A stretch of 15,068 nucleotides of DNA, taken from assembly GCA_030616425.1 (NCBI GenBank), contig JAUWXJ010000035.1, positions 1-15,068 of the forward strand, read 5' to 3'. Under the pieces are notes generated by a model. The model ran no database searches. It was not told the DNA's origin and saw nothing but the letters and a program-made list of their open reading frames with translations. The position numbers and the translations under genes were made by a program. Within the stretch, counting starts at the first letter, position 1, and the number at the start of each line of letters is the position of its first letter. The DNA is from Desulfobacterales bacterium. GTDB taxonomy: Bacteria; Desulfobacterota; Desulfobacteria; Desulfobacterales; C00003060. Below, piece after piece: positions 7,123-14,334 of this stretch.

Positions 7123-7153
7123 AATCCGCAATCCGCAATCCAAAATCCAAAAT
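7123..7153. repeat. Tandem 7-bp repeat next to the acyl-CoA dehydrogenase stop
   Basis: Four full heptamers follow each other: AATCCGC, AATCCGC, AATCCAA, AATCCAA, then AAT. They lie between the palindromic element and the stop of the acyl-CoA dehydrogenase gene. A related array (AAATCCG units) lies behind gltX at 12182-12209. Confidence 0.85.
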
Positions 7154-7159
7154 ACCATA

Positions 7160-8890
7160 CTATTCCCTGCTAAAGAGAATGTCCGCAACTGCATTCATGT
7201 CCTGGATCAGCCCGCTGTGGCTTGCTATTGATCCTTCATAACCAATTTTTTTCTTTAGTGATGATGGAATCTCTTTATCCGTCAGGCCCGATCCTGTAAC
7301 AATCTTTATGGTGTTTCTGGCAATCAGCTCCGCCACCTCACTGGCAAAGATTCTGGACATGATAACTATCTTTTTTGCCTGGGATGACTTGTCTTGGATC
7401 AGGTGCTTTGCTTTTCTTGCCATGCTGATTCCCACCTCGGTATGCGTCATCATATCTGCCAGACAAAACATGATGTATTGCTGCTTGGTGAGCTTATGGT
7501 CATGGACAAACATGATTGTTTCGTTCAAGGTCTTTGCAGCCCAAGCGTATGTCTCGGCACCGATCTCAGGTACGGATGCGTGAAGGGCGTCCATCTCTTG
7601 TGCCATGGCTCCGTAATATTCACCTTTTGACCTCACGGTCGTGCGCCATCTGAATGTACTGATAATGTTTTGCTGAATTTCACTGGTCCCCTCGTAAATG
7701 CACGTGATCTTCACATCGCGTTTGATCTTTTCAACCTCATACTCGGTCATATATCCATACCCGCCCAGGGCTTGGATGGCGTCGTCCGCGGCCTTGTTGC
7801 TGGCTTCTGTAGCAAAATACTTGGCGATAGAACCGTCCACCTGAAGGTCACCCTCGCCCGCATCGAACCTGGTGGCTTGTTCCTCCATGTAGGCGGCAGC
7901 CGCCTCAAATCGCACCGCGTGGGGGACAACCAGCTTGTGAGTATAGCCCTGCTTTTCAGAGAGCGGGCTTCCAAACTGTATCCGCTTTTTTGCATAGTCT
8001 ATCACAATGTCCAGCGCAGCTTTTCCGGCGCCAAGGCCAAGGGCCGCGACCATTAGCCGGGTGTGTCCGAATACCAGGTTGGCCTGTTTAAGACCCTTGC
8101 CCGGTACACCGCCCAGGAGGTTTTCAACCGGGACAAATACGTCAGTAAAGGTGAGGGGGGAGGTATTGGATGCACGGATCCCGTGCTTCTCTTCGCCCTT
8201 ACCCTGGTGGAAGCCCTCCATGCCCTTTTCTATAATGAAAAAGGTAGGCCCTTCCTGTGTCCTTGCCAAGACAGTAACAAAGTCGGCATATCCGCCATTA
8301 GAGATGAACTGTTTGTTTCCATTGATGACATATCCGGTGATTTGCCCAGCGTCATTCTGAACAGGCTCGGCTTTAGTCTTCAAGGATGCCAGGTTGCTTC
8401 CAGCCTCAGGCTCGGTCACAGCATATGCAACCAAGGCATCGCCCTCCGCAATCTTGCCAAGCCATTTTTGCTTCTGTTCTTCGGTACCGGCAAACACGAT
8501 TGGATCTGCACCAAGCTGAATTGCAAAGAATGCCGTTGCCACACCGAGACAGATTTTGGCCATCTCCATTGTGAGGGCACAGCTGTCTCTGGCGCCGCCT
8601 CCCATGCCGCCGTATTGCTCGGGGATGAATAAAAGTTGCAGTCCAATATCAGGGCCCATCATTTCTCTGATTATATCCTCGGGGAACACCGCTTTCTTGT
8701 CAAACTCCAGTATCTTTTCCTTTGGCAGAAGACGCTTCCTGACGAGTCCGAGGGTATCAAGGACAATCTGCCTTGATTCAAGGTCAAGACCTGCAAAGTC
8801 TTTTGCTGAATTACCGACGCTCGTTTGCATTTGAGCTACACTCTCGCTTTCCTGTGGTAAAGTCTTAAATTTGTGGATACTGGGATACAT
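7160..8890 (-). CDS. Acyl-CoA dehydrogenase with C-terminal extension
   Basis: This FAD enzyme oxidises an acyl-CoA to the 2,3-enoyl-CoA and passes electrons to an electron-transfer flavoprotein; the substrate cannot be read from the sequence. The flavin signature YAVTEPEAGSNLASLKT spans about 156-172, and RIQFGSPLSEKQ (303-314) follows. IYEGTSEIQQNI (398-409) includes the catalytic glutamate E400. At 576 residues it is far longer than the classical 380-400; residues from about 430 on form an extra helical-looking C-terminal domain, as in longer members of the family. The ATG at 8890 lacks a clear Shine-Dalgarno site. M21 at 8830 is an alternative start, as the conserved fold begins later. 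GAGCTACACT occurs both at 8833-8842 and at 8905-8914. It lies 17 bp after rpmF, where plsX and fabH usually are. Confidence 0.93.
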   Translation of the reverse strand: MYPSIHKFKTLPQESESVAQMQTSVGNSAKDFAGLDLESRQIVLDTLGLVRKRLLPKEKILEFDKKAVFPEDIIREMMGPDIGLQLLFIPEQYGGMGGGARDSCALTMEMAKICLGVATAFFAIQLGADPIVFAGTEEQKQKWLGKIAEGDALVAYAVTEPEAGSNLASLKTKAEPVQNDAGQITGYVINGNKQFISNGGYADFVTVLARTQEGPTFFIIEKGMEGFHQGKGEEKHGIRASNTSPLTFTDVFVPVENLLGGVPGKGLKQANLVFGHTRLMVAALGLGAGKAALDIVIDYAKKRIQFGSPLSEKQGYTHKLVVPHAVRFEAAAAYMEEQATRFDAGEGDLQVDGSIAKYFATEASNKAADDAIQALGGYGYMTEYEVEKIKRDVKITCIYEGTSEIQQNIISTFRWRTTVRSKGEYYGAMAQEMDALHASVPEIGAETYAWAAKTLNETIMFVHDHKLTKQQYIMFCLADMMTHTEVGISMARKAKHLIQDKSSQAKKIVIMSRIFASEVAELIARNTIKIVTGSGLTDKEIPSSLKKKIGYEGSIASHSGLIQDMNAVADILFSRE

Positions 8891-8907
8891 ACAGTGCTGA
8901 TGGGGAG

Positions 8908-9090
8908 CTACACTTCCTCGGTTTCGATCACACTACGCCCCTTGTAGTAGCCGCAGTTCGGACAGACGTGATGTGGCAACTTAGGCTCGTTACACTGGGG
9001 ACAGGCTGACAGATTGACAAGTTTCACCTTTTGATGGGCTCGTCGCTTGCCGCGCCTTGATTTGGAAATCTTGCGCTTGGGTAAGGCCAT
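8908..9090 (-). CDS. rpmF: 50S ribosomal protein L32
   Basis: L32 is a small protein of the large ribosomal subunit. The 60-residue sequence starts MALPKRKISKSRRGKRRAHQ, the standard L32 N-terminus, and has the zinc-ribbon form with C30, C33, C43 and C46 (CPQC, CPNC). The ATG at 9090 follows AAGGAG with an 8-nt spacer. It is the first gene of the minus-strand run, with a good promoter about 160 bp upstream. yceD, which often precedes rpmF, is not between the promoter and the gene. In most bacteria rpmF leads into plsX and fab genes; here an acyl-CoA dehydrogenase follows instead. Confidence 0.97.
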   Translation of the reverse strand: MALPKRKISKSRRGKRRAHQKVKLVNLSACPQCNEPKLPHHVCPNCGYYKGRSVIETEEV

Positions 9091-9247
9091 GAATAATCTC
9101 CTTATTTGTTACAATGGTCTCTCTTTCTTAATTGACTACAAATTGTTGCTAAAAATCAATCACACGTAGTAAAAGACAGTTGCTAACCTATTAGTATTCC
9201 ACGTATTTTTGTCATATTGCTACAAAAAAATAAAAATAGAAGCACTT

Positions 9248-9275
9248 AATATAGACAAAAAAACCGTTTTGTCAA
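9248..9275 (-). promoter_or_regulatory. Sigma70-type promoter for rpmF
   Basis: On the minus strand TTGACA (9275-9270) and TATATT (9253-9248) stand 16 nt apart, close to the sigma70 consensus. A start near 9241 would give a leader of about 150 nt before rpmF. The leader has three copies of TTGCTA on the plus strand, at 9146-9151, 9180-9185 and 9217-9222. Confidence 0.75.
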
Positions 9276-9566
9276 GCCCTTTAGAACCCCTTTTTTCATA
9301 TTGCAAGTTCAATAAACCTTATGTTCCCATTCACGATTTTCAAAAGCTGCCTCGGCAAGCAGCCAGTGGTCTGGATTTGAGCGGTCTGTGCGCAGGGAGC
9401 TTCCCGCCTTGTCTGGATGATGCGTTTATGTTATGTCTTCTTATCAGAGCCGGTCTGAAACATAGAATGTCGGGTCTGGAATAGTTTGCAAAGGCCCGAA
9501 AATATTTTTTTAAAGGCTACTGCATAACGAATTTCTGAACCGCAAACGACAAAATGGAGGTGTCCC
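9276..9566. other. Divergent intergenic region between rpmF promoter and MEMO gene
   Basis: I see no convincing gene here. A frame from 9209 to 9484 (91 codons) has no recognisable domain, starts inside the rpmF leader and has no ribosome site. A small stem GCTGC/GCAGC lies near 9350-9365. The promoter of the MEMO gene should lie in this stretch, but I cannot point to a clear -35/-10 pair. Confidence 0.4.
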
Positions 9567-10379
9567 ATGTCACGAATGCCCGCTGTGGCCAACATGTTCT
9601 ATCCCGGTGACAAGAGTCGGCTGGAAGAGCAGTTGAATGCATTTGTGAAACCGGTGCCAGAGCCAAAAGGGGTGCTGGCCGCCATCTCACCTCATGCGGG
9701 ATATATGTATTCTGGTGGAGTGGCCGGGGCGGTTTTTTCCCAAATCCGTGTTCCGGACACTGTTGTGATCCTGGGGCCGAACCATCGGGGCCTCGGGGCT
9801 ACAGTGGCTGTAAATACCTCCGGGGTGTGGGACATGCCATTGGGGCCTGTTCCAATCGACGAGGCCTTGGCTGAAGCGATCCTGCAAGTCTCGACATCGG
9901 TTGTCAAGATGAAGGACGATTCTGAGGCGCACGAAATGGAACATTCCATAGAGGTTCAAGTGCCATTTCTTCAATTTTTGCAGCCTGAACTGAGCATTGT
10001 ACCGATCGCATTGTCGCACCTGAATTACGATGCGTGCCAAGAGATAGGCCACGCCTTGGCACAGGGGGTTAAGGACTACAGCAAAGAAGTCCTCCTGGTG
10101 GCGAGCACTGATATGACTCATTATGAATCTCAGGAAACGGCTAAGGCAAAGGATAAGTTAGCGATCGATCGCATTCTTGATTTGGACCCAAAAGGGCTCC
10201 ACGAGACCGTGGTCCGGCATGGAATATCTATGTGCGGGGTGATTCCCACCACTATTGTGCTCGATGCGTGCAAGGTAATGGGGGCAGGTAACGCTGAGTT
10301 GGTCCAGTACGCCACGTCAGGGGATGTGACCGGCGATTATGCCCAAGTTGTGGGGTATGCGGGCTTTGTCGTCTATTAG
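9567..10379 (+). CDS. MEMO-family protein (AmmeMemoRadiSam system protein B)
   Basis: Member of the MEMO family, whose fold is that of class III extradiol dioxygenases (LigB). In bacteria it is often found with an AMMECR1-domain protein and a radical SAM protein; the shared function is not established. The 270 residues include SPHAGYMYSG with H43, ILGPNHRG with H73, EHSIEVQVPFLQ (125-136), STDMTHY (180-186) and MCGV with C223. H43, H73 and C223 correspond to H49, H81 and C244 of human MEMO1, so the metal-site triad appears intact. The ATG at 9567 has GGAGGTG 5 nt upstream. The gene stands alone, divergent from rpmF. Neither partner gene is in the window, so they are elsewhere or absent. A palindromic insertion begins 50 bp downstream. 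Confidence 0.92.
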   Translation: MSRMPAVANMFYPGDKSRLEEQLNAFVKPVPEPKGVLAAISPHAGYMYSGGVAGAVFSQIRVPDTVVILGPNHRGLGATVAVNTSGVWDMPLGPVPIDEALAEAILQVSTSVVKMKDDSEAHEMEHSIEVQVPFLQFLQPELSIVPIALSHLNYDACQEIGHALAQGVKDYSKEVLLVASTDMTHYESQETAKAKDKLAIDRILDLDPKGLHETVVRHGISMCGVIPTTIVLDACKVMGAGNAELVQYATSGDVTGDYAQVVGYAGFVVY

Positions 10380-10429
10380 TGACGGTTGACCCCGACTCTG
10401 TCTGGTTGAGCCGGCAATGAAAGTAATAG

Positions 10430-10608
10430 GAGACCTTTGAAAAGCTCCTTTTCACTTATTTACATGAACTTTTTGGGGTACCCATCTACGGGCTTGCTCA
10501 CTAAATCCTGCAAACTCGGCCTGGCGGCCTCAAACAGTGCAGGATTGGCCTGGATGGGTACCCCAAAAAGTTCATGATGGTCGTTCAAAGTACTTTTTCA
10601 AAGGTCTC
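10430..10608. mobile_element. MITE-like 179-bp nested palindrome with target duplication
   Basis: Perfect 14-bp terminal inverted repeats, GAGACCTTTGAAAA (10430-10443) and its complement (10595-10608), are flanked on both sides by the direct repeat AATAG (10425-10429 and 10609-10613), as expected for a 5-bp target duplication. Inside lies a perfect 24-bp inverted repeat (10463-10486 with 10553-10576). Within that is a 9-bp stem AATCCTGCA (10504-10512) with TGCAGGATT (10538-10546). A local hairpin GAAAAG/CTTTTC sits at 10439-10453. It has no transposase, so it would be non-autonomous. It lies 64 bp upstream of gltX and could affect its transcription. I cannot assign an IS family from the ends alone. 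Confidence 0.85.
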
Positions 10609-10623
10609 AATAGACATACGTTA

Positions 10624-10659
10624 AACTCAATAAACCCAACGAACTCAATAAACCCAAGA
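10624..10659. repeat. Tandem 9/18-bp repeat in the gltX leader
   Basis: AACTCAATAAACCCAA occurs at 10624-10639 and again at 10642-10657, a period of 18. Each half resembles the other (AACTCAATA, AACCCAACG, AACTCAATA, AACCCAAGA), so the basic unit is 9 bp. The second copy runs into the gltX Shine-Dalgarno AGAGGA. Confidence 0.8.
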
Positions 10660-10671
10660 GGACTCCATACC

Positions 10672-12150
10672 ATGGAAGAGGTTCGAACACGCTTTCCCCC
10701 GAGCCCGACCGGATACCTTCATATCGGCGGTGCCCGGACTGCCATATTTAACTGGCTTTTTGCTCAAAAGACAGGCGGTAAGTTGATCCTGAGGATCGAG
10801 GATACCGACGTGGAAAGGTCTTCTGAAGAGTCGTTCCAGGGGATTATTGAAAGCCTCAAATGGTTAGGGATCACCTGGGATGAAGGCCCTTACTTCCAGT
10901 CTCAGTTCATCAAGGAGCATTCGGCTGCCGCGCAGAAACTCCTCGAATCGGGTCATGCCTACAAGTGTTTTTGTACCAAAGAGGCCCTTGATCGAAAGCG
11001 AGAAGAGGCGCGCAAGAAAAAAACCGCCTTACAGTACGATGGTACTTGCCGGAATTTACCACCTGAAGAGATCAGGAAAAAGGAAGCGGCGGGGATCCCT
11101 TATACCATCCGTTTAAAGGTTCCGCGTGGGGGAGGCTTTGTTAGTTTTGAAGACATCGTATACGGGATTATCGAGAAGAAGTATGAAGATATAGAAGATT
11201 TTGTGATCGTTCGTTCCAATGGGCGACCCCTGTATATCCTCTCCAATGCTGTTGATGACATCCGTGACAGGATTACGCACGTCATTCGCGGGCAGGATGG
11301 ATTGGCGAATACCCCCAAGCAAATCTTAATCTACAAGGCCCTTGGCGCACCGATTCCAAGATTTGCCCACATGTCCCTTACCCTGGATTCGAATAAGGCC
11401 AAGATTTCCAAGCGCACGCACGGCGAGTTGGTTGCAGTCCATTTTTACAAGGAGCATGGCTTCCTGCCGTGGGCATTTGTGAACTACCTGGCTCTCCTGG
11501 GATGGTCCATGCCTGATTCGAGAGAGATCTTTTCCAAGGAAGAACTGATCAAAGCATTTTCCCTGGAAGGGATCAATCGGGCCAATGCGATCTTTGATGT
11601 CAGGAAGGATGATCCAAAATTCTTTACCGACCCAAAGGCGATCAGTATCAATACCCATTACCTGAGAAATCTTCCTGTTGAAGAGATCGAGCCTTACGTC
11701 AAGGAGCAGCTGGAAAAGGGAGGGATATGGGATCCGGATTTTGAGGGGGCAAAGCGCGACTGGTTCCTTCGCACAGTCGACTTGATTCGAAGCAGGTATT
11801 ATGTAACCACCGATTTTGTGACCCTTGGTCGCGCCTATTTTTCTGATGACTATCCGATCGACCCAAAGGCCTTGAAGAAGAGGATCCTTAAGCATGAAGG
11901 GCTCAAAGAGTGGTTTCCCATCCTGGCGGATCGGCTACAAGCCACGGAAACGTTTACTGCTGAGGGGAGTGAGCAAGTAATCCGTGAGATGGCTGATGAG
12001 CTTGGAATCAAAGCAGGTATATTGATCAACGGTATTCGAACTGCGGTTACGGGGCAGGCAAAAGGTCCTGGGCTTTTTGATGTCCTTGTTGCAGTGGGAC
12101 AACGCCGTGTGGTGGAGCGCTTGTTGAAGGCGGTTACATTCTTTGAGTAG
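10672..12150 (+). CDS. gltX: Glutamyl-tRNA synthetase
   Basis: GltX charges tRNA-Glu with glutamate; it is a class I synthetase acting in the cytoplasm. I start it at ATG 10672 (492 aa), with AGAGGA about 9 nt upstream and the normal N-terminus MEEVRTRFPPSPTGYLHIGG. The frame stays open upstream to 10537, but that part is the palindromic insertion and the 9-bp repeats, not protein. The HIGH motif is HIGG (17-20) and the KMSKS motif is KISKR (244-248). C99, C101 and C126 match three zinc ligands of the E. coli enzyme; the fourth position (128) is Asn. Residues from about 330 form the anticodon-binding domain. With a dedicated GlnRS gene 246 bp downstream, this enzyme is probably discriminating, but that is inference. 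Confidence 0.96.
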   Translation: MEEVRTRFPPSPTGYLHIGGARTAIFNWLFAQKTGGKLILRIEDTDVERSSEESFQGIIESLKWLGITWDEGPYFQSQFIKEHSAAAQKLLESGHAYKCFCTKEALDRKREEARKKKTALQYDGTCRNLPPEEIRKKEAAGIPYTIRLKVPRGGGFVSFEDIVYGIIEKKYEDIEDFVIVRSNGRPLYILSNAVDDIRDRITHVIRGQDGLANTPKQILIYKALGAPIPRFAHMSLTLDSNKAKISKRTHGELVAVHFYKEHGFLPWAFVNYLALLGWSMPDSREIFSKEELIKAFSLEGINRANAIFDVRKDDPKFFTDPKAISINTHYLRNLPVEEIEPYVKEQLEKGGIWDPDFEGAKRDWFLRTVDLIRSRYYVTTDFVTLGRAYFSDDYPIDPKALKKRILKHEGLKEWFPILADRLQATETFTAEGSEQVIREMADELGIKAGILINGIRTAVTGQAKGPGLFDVLVAVGQRRVVERLLKAVTFFE

Positions 12151-12396
12151 ACACGCAACCCCGATCTGCCGCAGGCAGAGGAAATCCGAAGCTCGAAATC
12201 CGAAATCCGTACTCTTTTCAAGGCGTAAGCCGCAAACAAATTCAAAATTCGAATTTTTAAATGTTCAAAACAATTAACTCTAGTCCGTCTGCGTCGGATT
12301 TCGGTCATTCGAATTTATTTCCTGCCAGAAAAAACACGAGCTTCATTATAGACATTAATAAGACCTTGGCAATGGAGTAAAGAGAGAACTACCGAT
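12151..12396. repeat. Intergenic gltX-glnS: hairpin plus heptad repeats
   Basis: A 6-bp stem with 3-nt loop, TCTGCC/GGCAGA, lies at 12165-12179, 15 bp after the gltX stop. It lacks a T-run, so it is a poor intrinsic terminator. At 12182-12209 four heptamers follow in register: AAATCCG, AAGCTCG, AAATCCG, AAATCCG. CCGAAATCCG (12200-12209) has an inverted copy at 12295-12304. ATTCGAAT occurs near 12247 and 12307. The rest is AT-rich and shows no gene. Confidence 0.7.
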
Positions 12397-14094
12397 ATGA
12401 CTACAACAGATTCCTCGCCTTCACGTGATTTTATTCGAAACATTATTGCAAAAGACTTGAAGGCAAACAAGAACGAGTGTCGAGTAGTAACTCGATTTCC
12501 ACCGGAACCGAACGGATATCTGCATATCGGACACGCCAAGTCGATATGCCTTAATTTTGATATTGCTGCCGAATTTGGAGGCGTTTGCAATTTGCGATTC
12601 GATGATACCAATCCAAGCAAGGAGGAGGTTGAATATGTAGAATCGATCAAATCGGATGTCCGATGGCTTGGATTTGATTGGTATAATATGCTGTTCTACG
12701 CATCCGACTACTTTGATCAGATGTGCCGGTATGCCGTTCAGCTGATAAAAGATGGCAAAGCGTACGTGTGCAGCCTGAATACAGAGGAAATAAGAGAGTA
12801 CCGCGGCACCTTGACTAAGCCGGGCAAGGACAGCCCATATCGCAAACGTTCGGTCGAGGAGAACCTGGACCTGTTCGAGCGGATGCGGGCAGGAGAATTC
12901 GAGGATGGTTCACATGTACTTCGAGCAAAGATTGATATGGCATCTCCAAACATGAATATGCGGGATCCGACCATCTACCGCATTCGACGGGTAGCACATC
13001 ACAGAACAGGCAACAAGTGGTGCATTTACCCCATGTATGATTTTGCCCATTGCCTTTCGGATTCTATCGAAGGGATCACGCATTCCATTTGTACGCTGGA
13101 ATTTGAGGATAATCGTCCATTATACGACTGGTTCCTTGACCGGTTGAACGTCCTTCATCCACAGCAAATTGAGTTCGCCCGCCTCAATCTCAGCTACACC
13201 GTGCTGAGTAAGCGAAAGCTGGTGCAATTGGTTGAACAGGGGCATGTTACTGGATGGGACGACCCCCGGATGCCTACGGTATCGGGTTTGCGGAGACGTG
13301 GCTACACACCAGAGTCAATCCGAGATTTTTGTGAGCGGATCGGGGTGGCCAAGAGGGATAGTATGGTCGATATCGCACTGCTTGAGCACTGCATACGGGA
13401 AGATCTGAATGAAAAATCACCCCGTGTCATGGGGGTGCTGCGCCCTCTTCGCGTGGTGATTGACAACTATCCAGAGGACCAGGTGGAAGAGCTGGAGGGC
13501 CCGTATCATCCGGAGGACCAGGGCATGGGCTCGCGGAAGCTCCCTTTTTCACGTGAGTTGTACATCGAACGAGATGATTTTCGTGAAGATCCGCCAAAAA
13601 AATATTTTCGTTTGGCCCCCGGTCGTGAGGTACGGCTACGATACGCTTATTATATCAGATGTGAGGAAGTGGTTAAGGATGAACAGACCGGCGAAGTGGT
13701 AGAGCTGCACTGTACCTATGATCCAAAGACACGGGGTGGCTGGTCTTCTGACGGACGCAAAGTCAAAGGGACGCTTCACTGGGTTTCAGCTCCTCATGCG
13801 CTCAAGGCCGAGGTACGCCTGTACGATCGTCTGTTCGAAAAAGCAAATCCGGGTGATCAAAAGGATGTCCCTGATTTTACGGCATGCCTGAATCCAAGGT
13901 CGTTGGAAGCACTCACGTCTTGCCGTGTTGAACCAAGCCTGGCAGGCGCAGCACCAGGAAGCAGATGCCAGTTCGAAAGGCTCGGCTATTTTTGCGTAGA
14001 TTCGGTTGATTCTTATCCTGAAGCACTAGTCTTCAATCGCACAGTGACGTTACGTGACTCCTGGGCCAAGATCGAGAAGAAGGCGAAGAAGTAG
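12397..14094 (+). CDS. glnS: Glutaminyl-tRNA synthetase
   Basis: GlnS charges tRNA-Gln directly with glutamine, so Gln-tRNA need not be made by amidation of Glu-tRNA-Gln. The 565-residue protein has RFPPEPNGYLHIGHAKSI (33-50) with the HIGH motif at 43-46, the class I KMSKS variant LSKRK (270-274) and WDDPRMPTVSGLRRRGY. A C-terminal beta-barrel anticodon region (about 340-560) includes GMGSRKLPFSRELYIERDDF. E. coli GlnS has 554 residues, so length is normal. The ATG at 12397 has a modest GAGAG site about 10 nt upstream. Bacterial glnS is patchily distributed and is thought to come from eukaryotes by transfer; the early codons look less GC-rich than in the neighbouring genes. A tRNA-Gln gene lies 123 bp downstream on the other strand. 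Confidence 0.97.
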   Translation: MTTTDSSPSRDFIRNIIAKDLKANKNECRVVTRFPPEPNGYLHIGHAKSICLNFDIAAEFGGVCNLRFDDTNPSKEEVEYVESIKSDVRWLGFDWYNMLFYASDYFDQMCRYAVQLIKDGKAYVCSLNTEEIREYRGTLTKPGKDSPYRKRSVEENLDLFERMRAGEFEDGSHVLRAKIDMASPNMNMRDPTIYRIRRVAHHRTGNKWCIYPMYDFAHCLSDSIEGITHSICTLEFEDNRPLYDWFLDRLNVLHPQQIEFARLNLSYTVLSKRKLVQLVEQGHVTGWDDPRMPTVSGLRRRGYTPESIRDFCERIGVAKRDSMVDIALLEHCIREDLNEKSPRVMGVLRPLRVVIDNYPEDQVEELEGPYHPEDQGMGSRKLPFSRELYIERDDFREDPPKKYFRLAPGREVRLRYAYYIRCEEVVKDEQTGEVVELHCTYDPKTRGGWSSDGRKVKGTLHWVSAPHALKAEVRLYDRLFEKANPGDQKDVPDFTACLNPRSLEALTSCRVEPSLAGAAPGSRCQFERLGYFCVDSVDSYPEALVFNRTVTLRDSWAKIEKKAKK

Positions 14095-14217
14095 GAGGGT
14101 AGCAAAATAAAAATTCGGCATAGAGGAACATCCATAAATATATAACTATCTAAAGGTAGAAGTTAAGTTATTTACTTATTTATGAACGTCCCCATAGTCT
14201 TAACCCCTTGGTGTTTC

Positions 14218-14291
14218 TGGCTGGGAGACCAGGATTCGAACCTGGGTCGACGGAGTCAGAGTCCGTTGTCCTGCCGCTGGACGATCTCCCA
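14218..14291 (-). tRNA. tRNA-Gln (anticodon CUG)
   Basis: The 74-nt minus-strand sequence folds as a full cloverleaf. The acceptor stem is TGGGAGA/TCTCCCA (7 bp), followed by discriminator G and an encoded CCA (14220-14218). The D stem is GTCC/GGAC. The anticodon stem is ACGGA/TCCGT with loop CTCTGAC, so the anticodon is CTG (14259-14257), reading CAG codons. The T arm is CCAGG-TTCGAAT-CCTGG. The weak first pair U1-A72 and G73 are known identity features for bacterial GlnRS, whose gene lies next door. A second tRNA-Gln (UUG) is expected elsewhere. Confidence 0.96.
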
Positions 14292-14305
14292 TTATAAGTG
14301 TCCAC

Positions 14306-14334
14306 ACCATATACAAAGGCTCAAACGGAGTCAA
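14306..14334 (-). promoter_or_regulatory. Candidate promoter of tRNA-Gln
   Basis: On the minus strand TTGACT (14334-14329) and TATGGT (14311-14306) are 17 nt apart. The start would be roughly 8-10 nt before the mature tRNA 5' end at 14291. The -10 box is a moderate match. Confidence 0.5.

Noticed and set aside
9209..9484. A 91-codon plus-strand frame between rpmF and the MEMO gene
   Set aside because: It begins within the rpmF leader, lacks a ribosome site and shows no recognisable motif; probably chance.
10537..10671. N-terminal extension of gltX by 45 codons
   Set aside because: The added codons translate the palindromic insertion and tandem repeats; the family N-terminus and a ribosome site are at 10672.
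12165..12179. Intrinsic terminator behind gltX
   Set aside because: The stem is only 6 bp and is followed by purine-rich sequence without a T-run.
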